NCBI GenBank assembly: GCA_001447805.1
Contig: CP013099.1
Coordinates: forward strand, 124,001-188,000
Length of the DNA: 64,000 bases
Source: Candidatus Tenderia electrophaga
GTDB lineage: Bacteria > Pseudomonadota > Gammaproteobacteria > Tenderiales > Tenderiaceae
Reading direction: 5' to 3'
Numbering within the stretch: the first letter of the stretch is position 1; every line of letters begins with the position of its first letter. Made by a program: the position numbers and the translations under genes. Below, in pieces: positions 35,350 through 44,411 of the stretch. Below the pieces are notes generated by a model, which saw nothing but the letters and a program-made list of their open reading frames with translations, was not told the origin of the DNA and made no database searches.

Positions 35350-36477
35350 ATGACAACGCGCCAAGAACTGGGTCAAGCAAAGTGCTGGGTGGTCAAGGTC
35401 GGCAGCTCGCTGGTGACCGACAACGGCCAGGGCCTGAACCATGATCTGATTGCCGCCTGGGTGGCGCAGATCGCCGCCCTGCGCACGCGTGGCATCGACC
35501 TGGTCCTGGTCTCCTCCGGCGCTGTTGCGGAGGGCATGAAGCGGCTGGGCTGGACCAAACGTCCCCATGCCCTGTATCAATTGCAGGCCGCCGCCGCCAC
35601 CGGCCAGATGGGTCTGGTGCAGGCCTATGAATCCCGCTTTCAAAAATTCGGCATCCATACCGCCCAGGTGCTGCTCACTCACGAGGACCTAAGTCACCGA
35701 CACCGCTATCTCAACGCCCGCAGCACCCTGCGTACCCTGCTCGACCTGGGGGTGGTGCCGGTGGTCAACGAGAACGATACCGTGGCGGTGGACGAAATCC
35801 GCTTCGGCGATAACGACACCCTGGCCGCCCTGGTCGGCAATCTGGTGGAGGCGGAGCTGGTGGTATTGCTCACCGATCAAGCGGGTATGTATGAGACCGA
35901 TCCGCGCCAGAACCCCGATACGCCGTTGATCCGCCAGCGCCAGGCCGGTGATCCCGAGCTGGAAAAGATGGCCGGCGCGGGCGGCATCGGCAGCCTCGGC
36001 CGCGGCGGTATGCTCACCAAGGTACGCGCCGCCGAGCGCGCCGCCCGTTCCGGCGCCGCCACCCTGATCGCCGGCGGGCGCGAGCCTGAGGTGCTGCTCA
36101 AGATCGCCGCTGGTGAAGAGATCGGCACCTTGTTGACGCCCGGCAAGCCGCCGCTGGTGGCACGCAAGCAATGGCTGGCCGGACATCTGCAGACCCGCGG
36201 CCGCCTGGTGCTGGATGCGGGCGCGGTGCGGGTGCTGCGCGAATCGGGCCGCAGCCTGCTGGCCGTCGGGGTGACGGCGGTGGAGGGCGGTTTCGGCCGC
36301 GGCGAAGTAGTGGCCTGTGTCGACCCCGACGGTCGCGAAGTGGCCCGCGGCCTGGTCAACTACAGTGCCGATGAGGCGCGCAAGATCAAAGGCCACGCCA
36401 GCGAGCGCATCGAATCACTGCTGGGTTATGTGGACGAGCCGGAGCTGATTCATCGCGATAATTTGGTGGTTGTTTGA
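35350..36477 (+). CDS. proB: glutamate 5-kinase
   Basis: ProB phosphorylates glutamate, the first and proline-feedback-inhibited step of proline synthesis. The 375-residue protein has an amino-acid-kinase domain ([37 protein letters not shown]) and a C-terminal PUA domain (~275-365). It follows obg by 39 bases, the usual order. proA is not in the window. Confidence 0.97.
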   Translation: MTTRQELGQAKCWVVKVGSSLVTDNGQGLNHDLIAAWVAQIAALRTRGIDLVLVSSGAVAEGMKRLGWTKRPHALYQLQAAAATGQMGLVQAYESRFQKFGIHTAQVLLTHEDLSHRHRYLNARSTLRTLLDLGVVPVVNENDTVAVDEIRFGDNDTLAALVGNLVEAELVVLLTDQAGMYETDPRQNPDTPLIRQRQAGDPELEKMAGAGGIGSLGRGGMLTKVRAAERAARSGAATLIAGGREPEVLLKIAAGEEIGTLLTPGKPPLVARKQWLAGHLQTRGRLVLDAGAVRVLRESGRSLLAVGVTAVEGGFGRGEVVACVDPDGREVARGLVNYSADEARKIKGHASERIESLLGYVDEPELIHRDNLVVV

Positions 36478-36522
36478 ATCCGCCAGCGAACGCGCATGGA
36501 TGCACATAAATAACGCCTTTAG

Positions 36523-36618
36523 CCTCCCCCTTTCTTAAAGGGGGATTGAGGGGGATTTAAAAGTTTGGAGCGCTTAGCTTTAAATCTCCCCCAGCCCCTC
36601 TTTAGAAAAGAGGGGAGC
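36523..36618. repeat. G/C-run palindromic doublet, proB-rpsT spacer
   Basis: A tail-type module (CCCCCTTTCTTAAAGGGGG, ending GGGGGATTTAA) is followed 23 bases later by a head-type module (TAAATCTCCC, CCCCTCTTTAGAAAAGAGGGG). A fragment of the last arm (GAAAAGAGGGGAG) is repeated at 36642-36654. The position is between the convergent proB and rpsT genes. Confidence 0.82.
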
Positions 36619-36665
36619 CTTCAAAAACAAAACAGCCGGAGAAAAGAGGGGAGTCTCTCAGAAAC

Positions 36666-36690
36666 AAAAAAGCCGGCTTGATAGCCGGCT
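36666..36690 (-). terminator. rpsT intrinsic terminator
   Basis: On the reverse strand AGCCGGCT and AGCCGGCT (self-complementary arms, 36683-36690 and 36671-36678) form a stem with a 4-base loop, followed by TTTTT. It lies 24 bases after the rpsT stop. Confidence 0.9.
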
Positions 36691-36714
36691 TCTTCAATCC
36701 ATCGCGCTTAACGC

Positions 36715-36978
36715 TTATGCCATAGATTTGATATGCGCATTCAGGCGGCTCTTGTGACGGGCGGCCTTGTTGCCGTGGATGATACCCTTGCGCGCCATCT
36801 TGTCGATCATGGGCACGGCGGCGCTGTAGGCGGCCTGGGCGTCTTCCTTGTTGCCGTTTTGGATCGCCTTGACGGCGTTCTTGACATGGGTGCGCATCTT
36901 GGAGCGCAGGGCGGCATTGTGTTGACGGCTCTTTTCAGCCTGACGGGCACGCTTTCTCGCTTGTGCAGAGTTAGCCAA
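36715..36978 (-). CDS. rpsT: ribosomal protein bS20, TTG start
   Basis: The 87-residue protein reads (M)A-N-S-A-Q-A-R-K-R-A-R-Q, with a helical basic body and K-A-A-R-H-K-S-R-L near the end; bS20 binds 16S rRNA helices 9 and 44. The start is a TTG at 36978, with GAGGAG seven bases upstream. An in-frame ATG 15 bases earlier (36993) is too far into the leader. E. coli rpsT also uses UUG, tied to its translational autoregulation. The length equals E. coli S20. Confidence 0.95.
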   Translation of the reverse strand: MANSAQARKRARQAEKSRQHNAALRSKMRTHVKNAVKAIQNGNKEDAQAAYSAAVPMIDKMARKGIIHGNKAARHKSRLNAHIKSMA

Positions 36979-37042
36979 GGTAAGACTCCTCAAATTCTGT
37001 GGTTGATCCGGCCACCTAAAGGCGGGGCCTCAAAGGCGCGTA

Positions 37043-37071
37043 AATATGCCTGATTCCGGCGCCGATGTCAA
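37043..37071 (-). promoter_or_regulatory. sigma-70 promoter of rpsT
   Basis: The reverse strand has TTGACA (37071-37066), 17 bases, then CATATT (37048-37043). Initiation near 37036 gives a leader of about 58 bases. Confidence 0.65.
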
Positions 37072-37161
37072 ACAAGGGCGCGCAGTGTGTTTTGGCGCCG
37101 GAACGGTTAGAATCCGGAAGTCGCTGAGAACGCAATAAAAATAGACAGTTATGGGCAGAAA

Positions 37162-38703
37162 ATGAGCAAAAAGCTGGTCAAATCGACGGCCACCGTGGGG
37201 GGCATGACCCTGCTGTCGCGGGTGTTCGGCTTCATCCGCGACATGGTGGTGGCGCGCATCTTCGGCGCCGGGCTGGGCACCGACGCCTTTTTCGTCGCCT
37301 TTAAGATTCCCAATTTCATGCGCCGGCTGTTCGCCGAAGGGGCCTTTTCCCAGTCCTTCGTGCCGGTGCTGTCCGAATACAAGACCCAACGCGAGCACGA
37401 CGAGGTCAAGCGCCTGGTGGACGATGTGGCCGGTACCTTCGGCGCGGTGCTGTTGCTGATCACCATCATCGGTATCCTGGCCGCACCGCTGTTGATCGCC
37501 GTTTTTGCGCCGGGCTTTCTCGACGAAACTGAAAAATACGACCTGGCCACCGACATGCTCAGGTTTACCTTTCCGTATATCTTGTTTATCTCGCTCACCG
37601 CCTTTGCCGGCGGCATTCTCAACAGTTACGGTCGCTTCAGCGTGCCCGCCTTCACGCCGGTGCTGCTGAATCTGATATTGATCAGCTGCGCCCTGTGGCT
37701 GGCGCCGCAGATGGAGCAGCCCATCATGGCGCTGGCCTGGGGGGTGTTCGCCGCCGGACTGGTGCAACTGCTGTTCCAGCTGCCGTTCCTGGCGCGGCTG
37801 AGACTGCTGCCGCGGCCGCGCTTCGATCGCAACAATGCCGGGGTACAGAAGATCAAGACGCTGATGATTCCGGCCATCTTCGGGTCTTCCGTGGCGCAAA
37901 TCAATCTACTGCTGGACACCCTGATCGCCTCGTTTCTGGTGACCGGCAGCGTCTCCTGGCTCTATTTCTCCGACCGTTTGGTGGAGTTTCCGCTGGGGGT
38001 ATTCGGCATCGCTTTGGCCACCGTCATCCTGCCCAACCTGTCGCAGCAACATGCCGCCGCCTCGGCCGAGGCCTTTTCCCGCACCCTGGATTGGGCCTTG
38101 CGCTGGGTGCTGCTCATCGGTACCCCGGCCACCGTGGGCCTGTTCGTGCTGGCCGGACCCATGCTGACGACGCTGTTTCAATATGGTGAATTCAGTCAGC
38201 ACGACGCCGAAATGGCCACCCGCAGCCTGATGGCCTACGCCCTCGGTCTGCAGGGCTTCATTCTGGTCAAGGTCTTGGCGCCCGGCTTCTTCGCCCGTCA
38301 GGACACCAAGACCCCCGTCAAGATCGGCATCATCGCCATGGTTTCCAATATGGTGATGAACGTGATTCTGGTATTTCCCCTGGCCCATGCGGGGCTGGCG
38401 CTGGCGACCTCGTTGTCGGCCTTTATCAATGCCGGGTTGTTGTACCGCATCCTGCGCCGCGAAGGCGTTTACATGCCGGAGGCCGGTTGGCTGAAATTAT
38501 TCCTCCAGGTGCTGCTGGCCAATATCGTCATGGCGGCGCTGTTATGGTGGGGCGCGGGCGAGCTGGCGCAATGGTTCGCCTGGGACGGCCTGACGCGGAC
38601 ATGGCAGTTACTGCTGTGGATAGCGGCGGGGGCCGCGGTCTATTTTCTGGTGTTATTGCTGGTGGGGGTGCGCTTTGGCACGCTCTGGCGGCAGAAAGTC
38701 TAG
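37162..38703 (+). CDS. murJ: lipid II flippase MurJ
   Basis: MurJ flips lipid II across the inner membrane for peptidoglycan synthesis. The 513-residue protein has 14 membrane helices and the family opening S-T-A-T-V-G-G-M-T-L-L-S-R-V-F-G-F-I-R-D. F-R-R-L-F-A-E-G-A-F-S-Q-S-F-V-P-V (here with M-R-R-L) and later the P-x-F-F-A-R-Q-D-T-K-T-P segment also fit. It is divergent from rpsT and followed by ribF, as in many gammaproteobacteria. Confidence 0.97.
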   Translation: MSKKLVKSTATVGGMTLLSRVFGFIRDMVVARIFGAGLGTDAFFVAFKIPNFMRRLFAEGAFSQSFVPVLSEYKTQREHDEVKRLVDDVAGTFGAVLLLITIIGILAAPLLIAVFAPGFLDETEKYDLATDMLRFTFPYILFISLTAFAGGILNSYGRFSVPAFTPVLLNLILISCALWLAPQMEQPIMALAWGVFAAGLVQLLFQLPFLARLRLLPRPRFDRNNAGVQKIKTLMIPAIFGSSVAQINLLLDTLIASFLVTGSVSWLYFSDRLVEFPLGVFGIALATVILPNLSQQHAAASAEAFSRTLDWALRWVLLIGTPATVGLFVLAGPMLTTLFQYGEFSQHDAEMATRSLMAYALGLQGFILVKVLAPGFFARQDTKTPVKIGIIAMVSNMVMNVILVFPLAHAGLALATSLSAFINAGLLYRILRREGVYMPEAGWLKLFLQVLLANIVMAALLWWGAGELAQWFAWDGLTRTWQLLLWIAAGAAVYFLVLLLVGVRFGTLWRQKV

Positions 38704-38752
38704 CCAAGGTGCTTTATAATAAGTCCCCTTTGCGCGTTGAATCTGGTCAGGG

Positions 38753-39682
38753 ATGGAATTAATCCGCGGTATTCACAATTTGCAGCCCCGCCAGCGCGGC
38801 TGTGTCGCCACCATCGGCAACTTCGACGGCGTCCATCTCGGTCATCAGGCGGTGCTGGGCCAGTTGGCCGAGGCGGCCGGGCGGCTCGATCTGCCCACGG
38901 TGGTGATCACCTTCGAGCCCCAGCCGCAGGAGTATTTCGGCGCCGCGGCACAGACGCCGCGACTGACCCGGTTGCGGGAGAAGTTGCAGGCGCTGCGGCG
39001 GTATTCGGTGGACCGGGTGTTGTGCCTGCCCTTCAATCGGCGCCTCGCCGCGTGGTCGGCGCAGGAATTCATCCACACCCTGCTGGTCCAAGGCCTGGGG
39101 GTGAAGTATCTGGTGGTGGGCGATGATTTTCGTTTCGGACATCAGCGCCGCGGCGATTTCGCCTCGCTCAAGCAGGCCGGTGAGAGCTATGGGTTTCAAG
39201 TGGTGAGCATGCACAGTTTTCACGTCGACGGCGAGCGGGTCAGCAGCACGCGCGTGCGCGAGGCCCTGGCCCAGGGCGATATGCGCACGGCGGAGAAGCT
39301 GCTGGGACGCACCTATCGCATGAGCGGGCGCGTGGCGCGTGGGGATCAGCGCGGTCGTGAGCTGGGCTTTCCCACCGCCAACATCCACCTGCACCGCCAG
39401 GCCACCCCGGTGCGCGGTGTGTTTGCGGTGGAGATGTTCGGCGTCAGCGGTGAGCCTGTGGCGGGGGTGGCCAATGTCGGTACGCGACCGACGGTGGACG
39501 GCACCCGCACCCTGCTGGAGGTGAATCTGTTTGATTTTGACGCCGACATTTATGGCGCCTATGTGGAAGTGGTATTTTTACACAAGCTGCGCGACGAGGT
39601 GCGCTTCGCTTCGTTGGAGGCCCTGAAGCAGCAGATCGCCCTGGATGTGGAGGCGGCGCAATGGTTTTTTGCCCGGCGTTAG
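38753..39682 (+). CDS. ribF: bifunctional riboflavin kinase / FMN adenylyltransferase
   Basis: RibF makes FMN then FAD. The 309-residue protein has the N-terminal nucleotidyl-transferase T-I-G-N-F-D-G-V-H-L-G-H-Q at about 21-33, V-V-G-D-D-F-R-F-G-H, and S-S-T-R-V-R. The C-terminal kinase domain contains G-R-E-L-G-F-P-T-A-N (about 200) and V-A-N-V-G-T-R-P-T. It lies between murJ and ileS, separated from ileS by a tandem repeat. Confidence 0.97.
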   Translation: MELIRGIHNLQPRQRGCVATIGNFDGVHLGHQAVLGQLAEAAGRLDLPTVVITFEPQPQEYFGAAAQTPRLTRLREKLQALRRYSVDRVLCLPFNRRLAAWSAQEFIHTLLVQGLGVKYLVVGDDFRFGHQRRGDFASLKQAGESYGFQVVSMHSFHVDGERVSSTRVREALAQGDMRTAEKLLGRTYRMSGRVARGDQRGRELGFPTANIHLHRQATPVRGVFAVEMFGVSGEPVAGVANVGTRPTVDGTRTLLEVNLFDFDADIYGAYVEVVFLHKLRDEVRFASLEALKQQIALDVEAAQWFFARR

Positions 39683-39693
39683 GTGTAACGGTG

Positions 39694-40074
39694 ATGTTGC
39701 CGGCTAACGCAATGTGACAACGAAGCCACTACCTACTTCCCCCTTTCCTAAAGGGGGACTGAGGGGGATTTAAATCTCCCCTGTCCCCTCTTTTGCAAAG
39801 AGGGGGACCTAATGGCAAGTGGTGAAGCCAGCTTGCTGGATATGATGAATTTAAACTGGCTATCGCAAGAATGACGGATATATGTTGGCGGCTAATGCGG
39901 TGTGACAACGAAGCCACTACCCGCTTCCCCCTTTCTTGAAGGGCACCCGCAGGGCATAAAGGACTGAGGGGGATTTAAATCCCCCTCTGTCCCCTCTTTT
40001 GCGAAGAGGGGGACCGAATAGCAAGTGGTGAAGCCAATTTGCTGGATATGACGAATTTAAACGACGATTGAAAG
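39694..40074. repeat. tandem 188-bp duplication with palindromic doublets, ribF-ileS spacer
   Basis: Copy 1 is 39694-39881 and copy 2 is 39882-40074. Both open ATGTTG-CGGCTAA and GTGACAACGAAGCCACTACC. They then carry a tail-plus-head pair of palindromic modules, then GCAAGTGGTGAAGCCA and GCTGGATATGA. Copy 2 has about 19 extra bases (GGCACCCGCAGGGCATAAA) inside its first module, replacing the right half of the hairpin. The region is the whole leader upstream of ileS; no ORF is present. Confidence 0.85.
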
Positions 40075-40087
40075 AACAACGGACGAC

Positions 40088-42919
40088 ATGGCTGATTACA
40101 AACACACCCTGAACCTGCCCAAGACGGCCTTCCCTATGAAGGCCAACCTGGCCAATCGCGAACCGGACATGGTCAAGCAGTGGCAGGCCATGGACCTGTA
40201 TGGCAAGCTGCGCGCCCGCGCTGAAGGGCGCGACAGATTCATCCTCCACGACGGCCCGCCCTACGCCAACGGCCAGATCCACATCGGCCATGCGGTGAAC
40301 AAGGTGTTGAAGGACATCATCGTCAAGTCCAAGGCCATGAGCGGCTATGACGCCCCCTACGTGCCGGGCTGGGACTGCCACGGCCTGCCCATCGAACTGC
40401 AAGTGGAGAAGAAAGTGGGCAAGGCCGGTCACAAGGTGGACGCCAAGACCTTCCGCGAGGCCTGCCGTGAGTACGCCGCCAAACAGGTGGATCAGCAGCG
40501 TGAGGATTTCAAACGTCTGGGCGTGATCGGCGACTGGGACCATCCCTATCTCACCATGGATTTCAAATTCGAGGCCGACATCGTGCGCAGCCTGGGCCGC
40601 ATTATCGAGCAGGGCCATTTGCACAAGGGCTACAAGCCGGTGCACTGGTGCGTGGACTGCGGCTCCGCCTTGGCCGAGGCCGAGGTGGAATACGAGGACA
40701 AGACCTCGCCCGCCATCGACGTGCGCTTTACCGTGTTGGATGACGAGGCCTTCATGCAGCGCTGTCACCATGTCGAGGATCATGAAGGCGAAGGACCGAT
40801 CTCGGTGGTGATCTGGACCACCACCCCTTGGACCTTGCCGGCCAACCAGGCGGTCGCGTTGAATCCCGAGCTGGATTACGCGGTCATCCAATGCGACGCG
40901 GAGCACGGCGCCGAGCGCCTGGTGATCGCCGAGCCCATGGTGAAGGACACCCTGGCCCGCTACGAGATCAACGACTACCGCGTGGTGGCCTATTGCAAAG
41001 GCGCGGAACTGGAAGGCCTGGCGCTGGCCCATCCGTTTTATGACCGGGAGGTGCCGATCATTCTCGGCGACCACGTCACCACCGAGGCCGGTACCGGCGC
41101 GGTGCACACCGCCCCCGGTCACGGCCAGGACGACTACGTGGTCGGTTCGCGCTACAAACTCAAGGTGGATAATCCGGTGGGCGGCGACGGCAAGTTCCTG
41201 CCCAGTACCGAGCTGTTCGCCGGCGAGCATGTGTTCAAGGCCAACGATCATGTCATCGAGGTGCTGGAGCGCCAAGGCAAACTGGTGCGCGCCGCGGCGC
41301 TGCGTCATAGCTATCCCCACTGCTGGCGCCACAAGACGCCCATCATCTTCCGCGCCACGCCGCAGTGGTTTGTCAGTATGGAGCAAGAGGGACTGCGCCG
41401 GCAGGCCCTGCAGGCCATCAAGGGCGCCCAATGGCTGCCCGACTGGGGTCAGGCGCGCATCGAGGGCATGGTGGAAAAACGCCCCGACTGGTGCATCTCG
41501 CGCCAGCGCACCTGGGGGGTGCCCATCGCCCTGTTCGTGCACAAGGAGAGCGGCGCATTGCACCCACGCACCCAGGCGTTGATCGAGCAGGTGGCCGCAC
41601 GCATTGAAGCAGGCGGCATCGACGCCTGGTTCGAGCTCGATCCCGCCGCGTTGCTGGGCGACGAGGCTGAGCAGTACGATAAGGTCGGCGACACCCTCGA
41701 CGTCTGGTTCGATTCCGGCGTCAGCCATGCCGCGGTGCTGGCGCGGCGTAACGAACTCGATTTGCCGGCGGATCTTTATCTGGAAGGCTCGGATCAGCAC
41801 CGCGGCTGGTTCCAGTCCTCATTACTGACCGGCGTGGCCATGCGCGGGGCGGCGCCCTACAAATCCGTGTTGACCCACGGCTTCACCGTTGACGCCAAGG
41901 GCCAGAAGATGTCCAAGTCCAAGGGCAATATCGTGGCGCCGCAGAAGGTGGCCAACTCCCTGGGCGCCGACATCCTGCGCCTGTGGGTGGCGGCCACCGA
42001 TTACCGCGGCGAGATGACGGTCTCGGATGAAATCCTGAAACGCACCGCCGACGCCTATCGGCGTCTGCGCAACACGGCGCGTTTTTTGCTGGCCAATCTC
42101 AACGGTTTCGATCCCGCCCGGCACGCCCTGCCGGCCGATCAGATGCTGGCCCTGGATCGCTGGGCGGTGGAGCGGGCCAGCGCCCTGCAGGCGCAGGTTA
42201 AGGCCGCCTACGACACATACGAGTTTCACCAGATCTATCAAAAGGTGCACAACTTCTGCGCCGTGGACCTGGGCGGTTTCTACCTCGACGTGATCAAGGA
42301 CCGCCAGTACACCACCCGGGAAAACAGTATTGCGCGGCGCTCCTGCCAGACCGCCATGTACCACATCATCGAGGCCATGACGCGTTGGTTGGCGCCCATC
42401 CTGTCGTTCACCAGTGAAGAAATCTGGAGCAACATCCCGGGTGAGCGCGGCGCCTCGGTATTTCTCGAAACCTGGTACCCGCTGCCGCAGATCAGTGACG
42501 AGGAATTCGGCGGCGCTTTCTGGAGACAAGTGCTGCAGGTGCGTGAGCACGTCAAGAAAGAACTGGAACAATTACGCATCGCCGGCGGCATCGGCGGCTC
42601 GCTGGATGCCGAGGTGGAGCTCTACTGCGGCAGCGAACTGAAGGCGCAGTTGGAACAGTTGGGCGACGAGCTGCGCTTTGCCTTGATCACGTCCGAGGCG
42701 CGCGTTCACGGCACCACCGTGGTGCCGGACGAGGCGGCGCATTACCGCCTGGATTCCAACGACGAACTCTGGATCGCGGTGGCGCCCTCGCCGCACGGTA
42801 AATGCGTGCGCTGTTGGCATCACCGCGCGGATGTGGGCCGTCATGCCGAGCATGCGGAGCTGTGCGGCCGCTGTGTTGAGAATGTGGTGGGTGATGGAGA
42901 GCAGCGCCGTTTTGCCTGA
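40088..42919 (+). CDS. ileS: isoleucyl-tRNA synthetase
   Basis: IleRS charges tRNA-Ile. The 943-residue protein has the class I HIGH motif (H-I-G-H-A-V-N-K near 70), the CP1 editing domain with T-T-P-W-T-L-P-A-N and [12 protein letters not shown], and K-M-S-K-S-K-G-N near 608. The C-terminal zinc knuckle is C-V-R-C-W-H-H ... C-G-R-C, typical of the bacterial eubacterial-type enzyme. It overlaps lspA by 26 bases. Its leader is made of repeats. Confidence 0.98.
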   Translation: MADYKHTLNLPKTAFPMKANLANREPDMVKQWQAMDLYGKLRARAEGRDRFILHDGPPYANGQIHIGHAVNKVLKDIIVKSKAMSGYDAPYVPGWDCHGLPIELQVEKKVGKAGHKVDAKTFREACREYAAKQVDQQREDFKRLGVIGDWDHPYLTMDFKFEADIVRSLGRIIEQGHLHKGYKPVHWCVDCGSALAEAEVEYEDKTSPAIDVRFTVLDDEAFMQRCHHVEDHEGEGPISVVIWTTTPWTLPANQAVALNPELDYAVIQCDAEHGAERLVIAEPMVKDTLARYEINDYRVVAYCKGAELEGLALAHPFYDREVPIILGDHVTTEAGTGAVHTAPGHGQDDYVVGSRYKLKVDNPVGGDGKFLPSTELFAGEHVFKANDHVIEVLERQGKLVRAAALRHSYPHCWRHKTPIIFRATPQWFVSMEQEGLRRQALQAIKGAQWLPDWGQARIEGMVEKRPDWCISRQRTWGVPIALFVHKESGALHPRTQALIEQVAARIEAGGIDAWFELDPAALLGDEAEQYDKVGDTLDVWFDSGVSHAAVLARRNELDLPADLYLEGSDQHRGWFQSSLLTGVAMRGAAPYKSVLTHGFTVDAKGQKMSKSKGNIVAPQKVANSLGADILRLWVAATDYRGEMTVSDEILKRTADAYRRLRNTARFLLANLNGFDPARHALPADQMLALDRWAVERASALQAQVKAAYDTYEFHQIYQKVHNFCAVDLGGFYLDVIKDRQYTTRENSIARRSCQTAMYHIIEAMTRWLAPILSFTSEEIWSNIPGERGASVFLETWYPLPQISDEEFGGAFWRQVLQVREHVKKELEQLRIAGGIGGSLDAEVELYCGSELKAQLEQLGDELRFALITSEARVHGTTVVPDEAAHYRLDSNDELWIAVAPSPHGKCVRCWHHRADVGRHAEHAELCGRCVENVVGDGEQRRFA

Positions 42920-43454
42920 ACAACGCCGTTCCATGCTGCGCTGGACCTGGTTGGCCTTGCTGGTGATCGTGCTCGACCAGGTCACCAAGCTGTGGGCCAA
43001 TGCCGCGCTGCAACTGCACATGCCGCAGCAGGTGTTTACCGGCTTCAACCTGACCCTGTCCTACAACAGCGGCGCCGCCTTCAGTTTTCTCGCCGGGGCC
43101 GGCGGTTGGCAGCGTTGGTTTTTCATCGTCCTGGCCCTGCTGGTGTCGGGATACATCGTCTACTGGCTGCGTCGTCTCGGGCCCCAAGACAGGCCCCTGG
43201 CGGTGGCGTTGGCGCTGATTCTGGGCGGTGCACTGGGGAATGTCATCGACCGCATCTGGCTCGGTCATGTGGTGGACTTTATCGATGTCTATTATCTGAG
43301 CAAGGATTGCCTGCCGTTTTTCGGCCAGGCGATCGGCAACCGCGGCGGCAGCTGTCACTGGCCGGCCTTTAACATCGCCGATTCAGCCATTACCCTGGGG
43401 GCGCTGTTGTTGGTCATCGACAGCTTCAGCAGCCGTCACAAGGCAACCAATTAA
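42894..43454 (+). CDS. lspA: lipoprotein signal peptidase (signal peptidase II)
   Basis: LspA cleaves lipoprotein signal peptides after lipidation. The 186-residue protein has four membrane helices, D-Q-V-T-K-L-W-A near the start, and S-G-A-A-F-S-F-L. The catalytic aspartates are in G-N-V-I-D-R-I and F-N-I-A-D-S-A-I. About 18 residues containing [10 protein letters not shown] are inserted before the H-W-P-A-F-N segment compared with the usual protein. ATG 42894, with GGTGGGTG upstream, is preferred; ATG 42933 would give 173 residues. It is translationally coupled to ileS. Confidence 0.95.
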   Translation: MESSAVLPEQRRSMLRWTWLALLVIVLDQVTKLWANAALQLHMPQQVFTGFNLTLSYNSGAAFSFLAGAGGWQRWFFIVLALLVSGYIVYWLRRLGPQDRPLAVALALILGGALGNVIDRIWLGHVVDFIDVYYLSKDCLPFFGQAIGNRGGSCHWPAFNIADSAITLGALLLVIDSFSSRHKATN

Positions 43455-43464
43455 GGAACTCGTT

Positions 43465-44391
43465 ATGTCGGTTTTACTCGCCAATCCACGTGGCTTCTGT
43501 GCCGGGGTCGATCGCGCCATCGGCATCGTCGAGCGCGCCCTGGAGTTGTTCGGCGCGCCCATCTATGTGCGCCATGAGGTGGTGCACAACAAATTCGTGG
43601 TCGGTGGTCTGCGCCAGCGCGGTGCCGTCTTCGTCGAAGAACTGGACGAGGTGCCGGACCAGGCCACGGTGATTTTCAGCGCCCACGGCGTCTCCAAGGC
43701 GGTGTGGGACGAGGCCAAGCGCCGCGGCCTGAAGGTGTTCGACGCCACCTGCCCGCTGGTGACCAAGGTGCACCTGCAGGTGGAACGCTTCGCCCGCGAT
43801 GGTTATGGCGTGGTGCTGATCGGTCATGCCGGTCACCCGGAGGTGGAAGGCACCCTGGGCCAGTACCAGGGCGAGGCCGGCATGTATCTGGTCGAGACCC
43901 CCGCCGATGTGGCGACGCTGGAGGTGAAGGATCCGCAACGTCTCGGCTTCGTCACCCAGACCACCCTGTCGGTGGACGACACCCGTGCGGTGATCGAGGC
44001 CCTGAGACAGCGCTTCCCCGCCATTGTCGGGCCGCGCCAGGACGATATCTGCTATGCCACCCAGAACCGTCAAGATGCGGTCAAGGAACTGGCCGAGCAA
44101 AGCGATGTAATCCTGGTGGTGGGTTCGCCCAACAGCTCCAATTCCAACCGCCTGCGCGAAATCGCCGAAAAATTCGGCGCCCGCGCCTATCTCATCGACA
44201 ACGCCGGTGAGATTCAGCGCGATTGGTTGGCGGATGCCGATAAGATCGGGATTACCGCCGGGGCCTCGGCTCCGGAAGTACTGGTGAACGAGGTGATGGA
44301 ACGCCTCGAGGCCTGGGGCATGGGCGCGGCGGCACAGCTGGCCGGCAAGGAAGAAAACGTCGTCTTCACCATGCCCAAGGGGCTGCGATAA
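43465..44391 (+). CDS. ispH: HMBPP reductase (4-hydroxy-3-methylbut-2-enyl diphosphate reductase)
   Basis: IspH makes IPP and DMAPP in the last step of the non-mevalonate pathway, using a [4Fe-4S] cluster. The 308-residue protein has the three cluster cysteines in [17 protein letters not shown] and D-D-I-C-Y-A-T-Q, with E-V-V-H-N and the N-S-S-N-S-N-R-L loop. It follows lspA by 10 bases; the fkpB gene often found between them is absent. Confidence 0.98.
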   Translation: MSVLLANPRGFCAGVDRAIGIVERALELFGAPIYVRHEVVHNKFVVGGLRQRGAVFVEELDEVPDQATVIFSAHGVSKAVWDEAKRRGLKVFDATCPLVTKVHLQVERFARDGYGVVLIGHAGHPEVEGTLGQYQGEAGMYLVETPADVATLEVKDPQRLGFVTQTTLSVDDTRAVIEALRQRFPAIVGPRQDDICYATQNRQDAVKELAEQSDVILVVGSPNSSNSNRLREIAEKFGARAYLIDNAGEIQRDWLADADKIGITAGASAPEVLVNEVMERLEAWGMGAAAQLAGKEENVVFTMPKGLR

Positions 44392-44411
44392 GCCGCCGCC
44401 CGCCGCGCGCT

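Noticed and set aside
40000-40087. T-box or other leader riboswitch for ileS
   Set aside because: The leader consists of duplicated palindromic repeats; no T-box sequence is seen, and T-boxes are not expected in gammaproteobacteria.
39917-41800. 627-codon reverse frame opposite the start of ileS
   Set aside because: It is antisense to a certain ileS gene, is rich in Gly, His and Val with no recognisable domain, and follows the third-position bias of the real gene.
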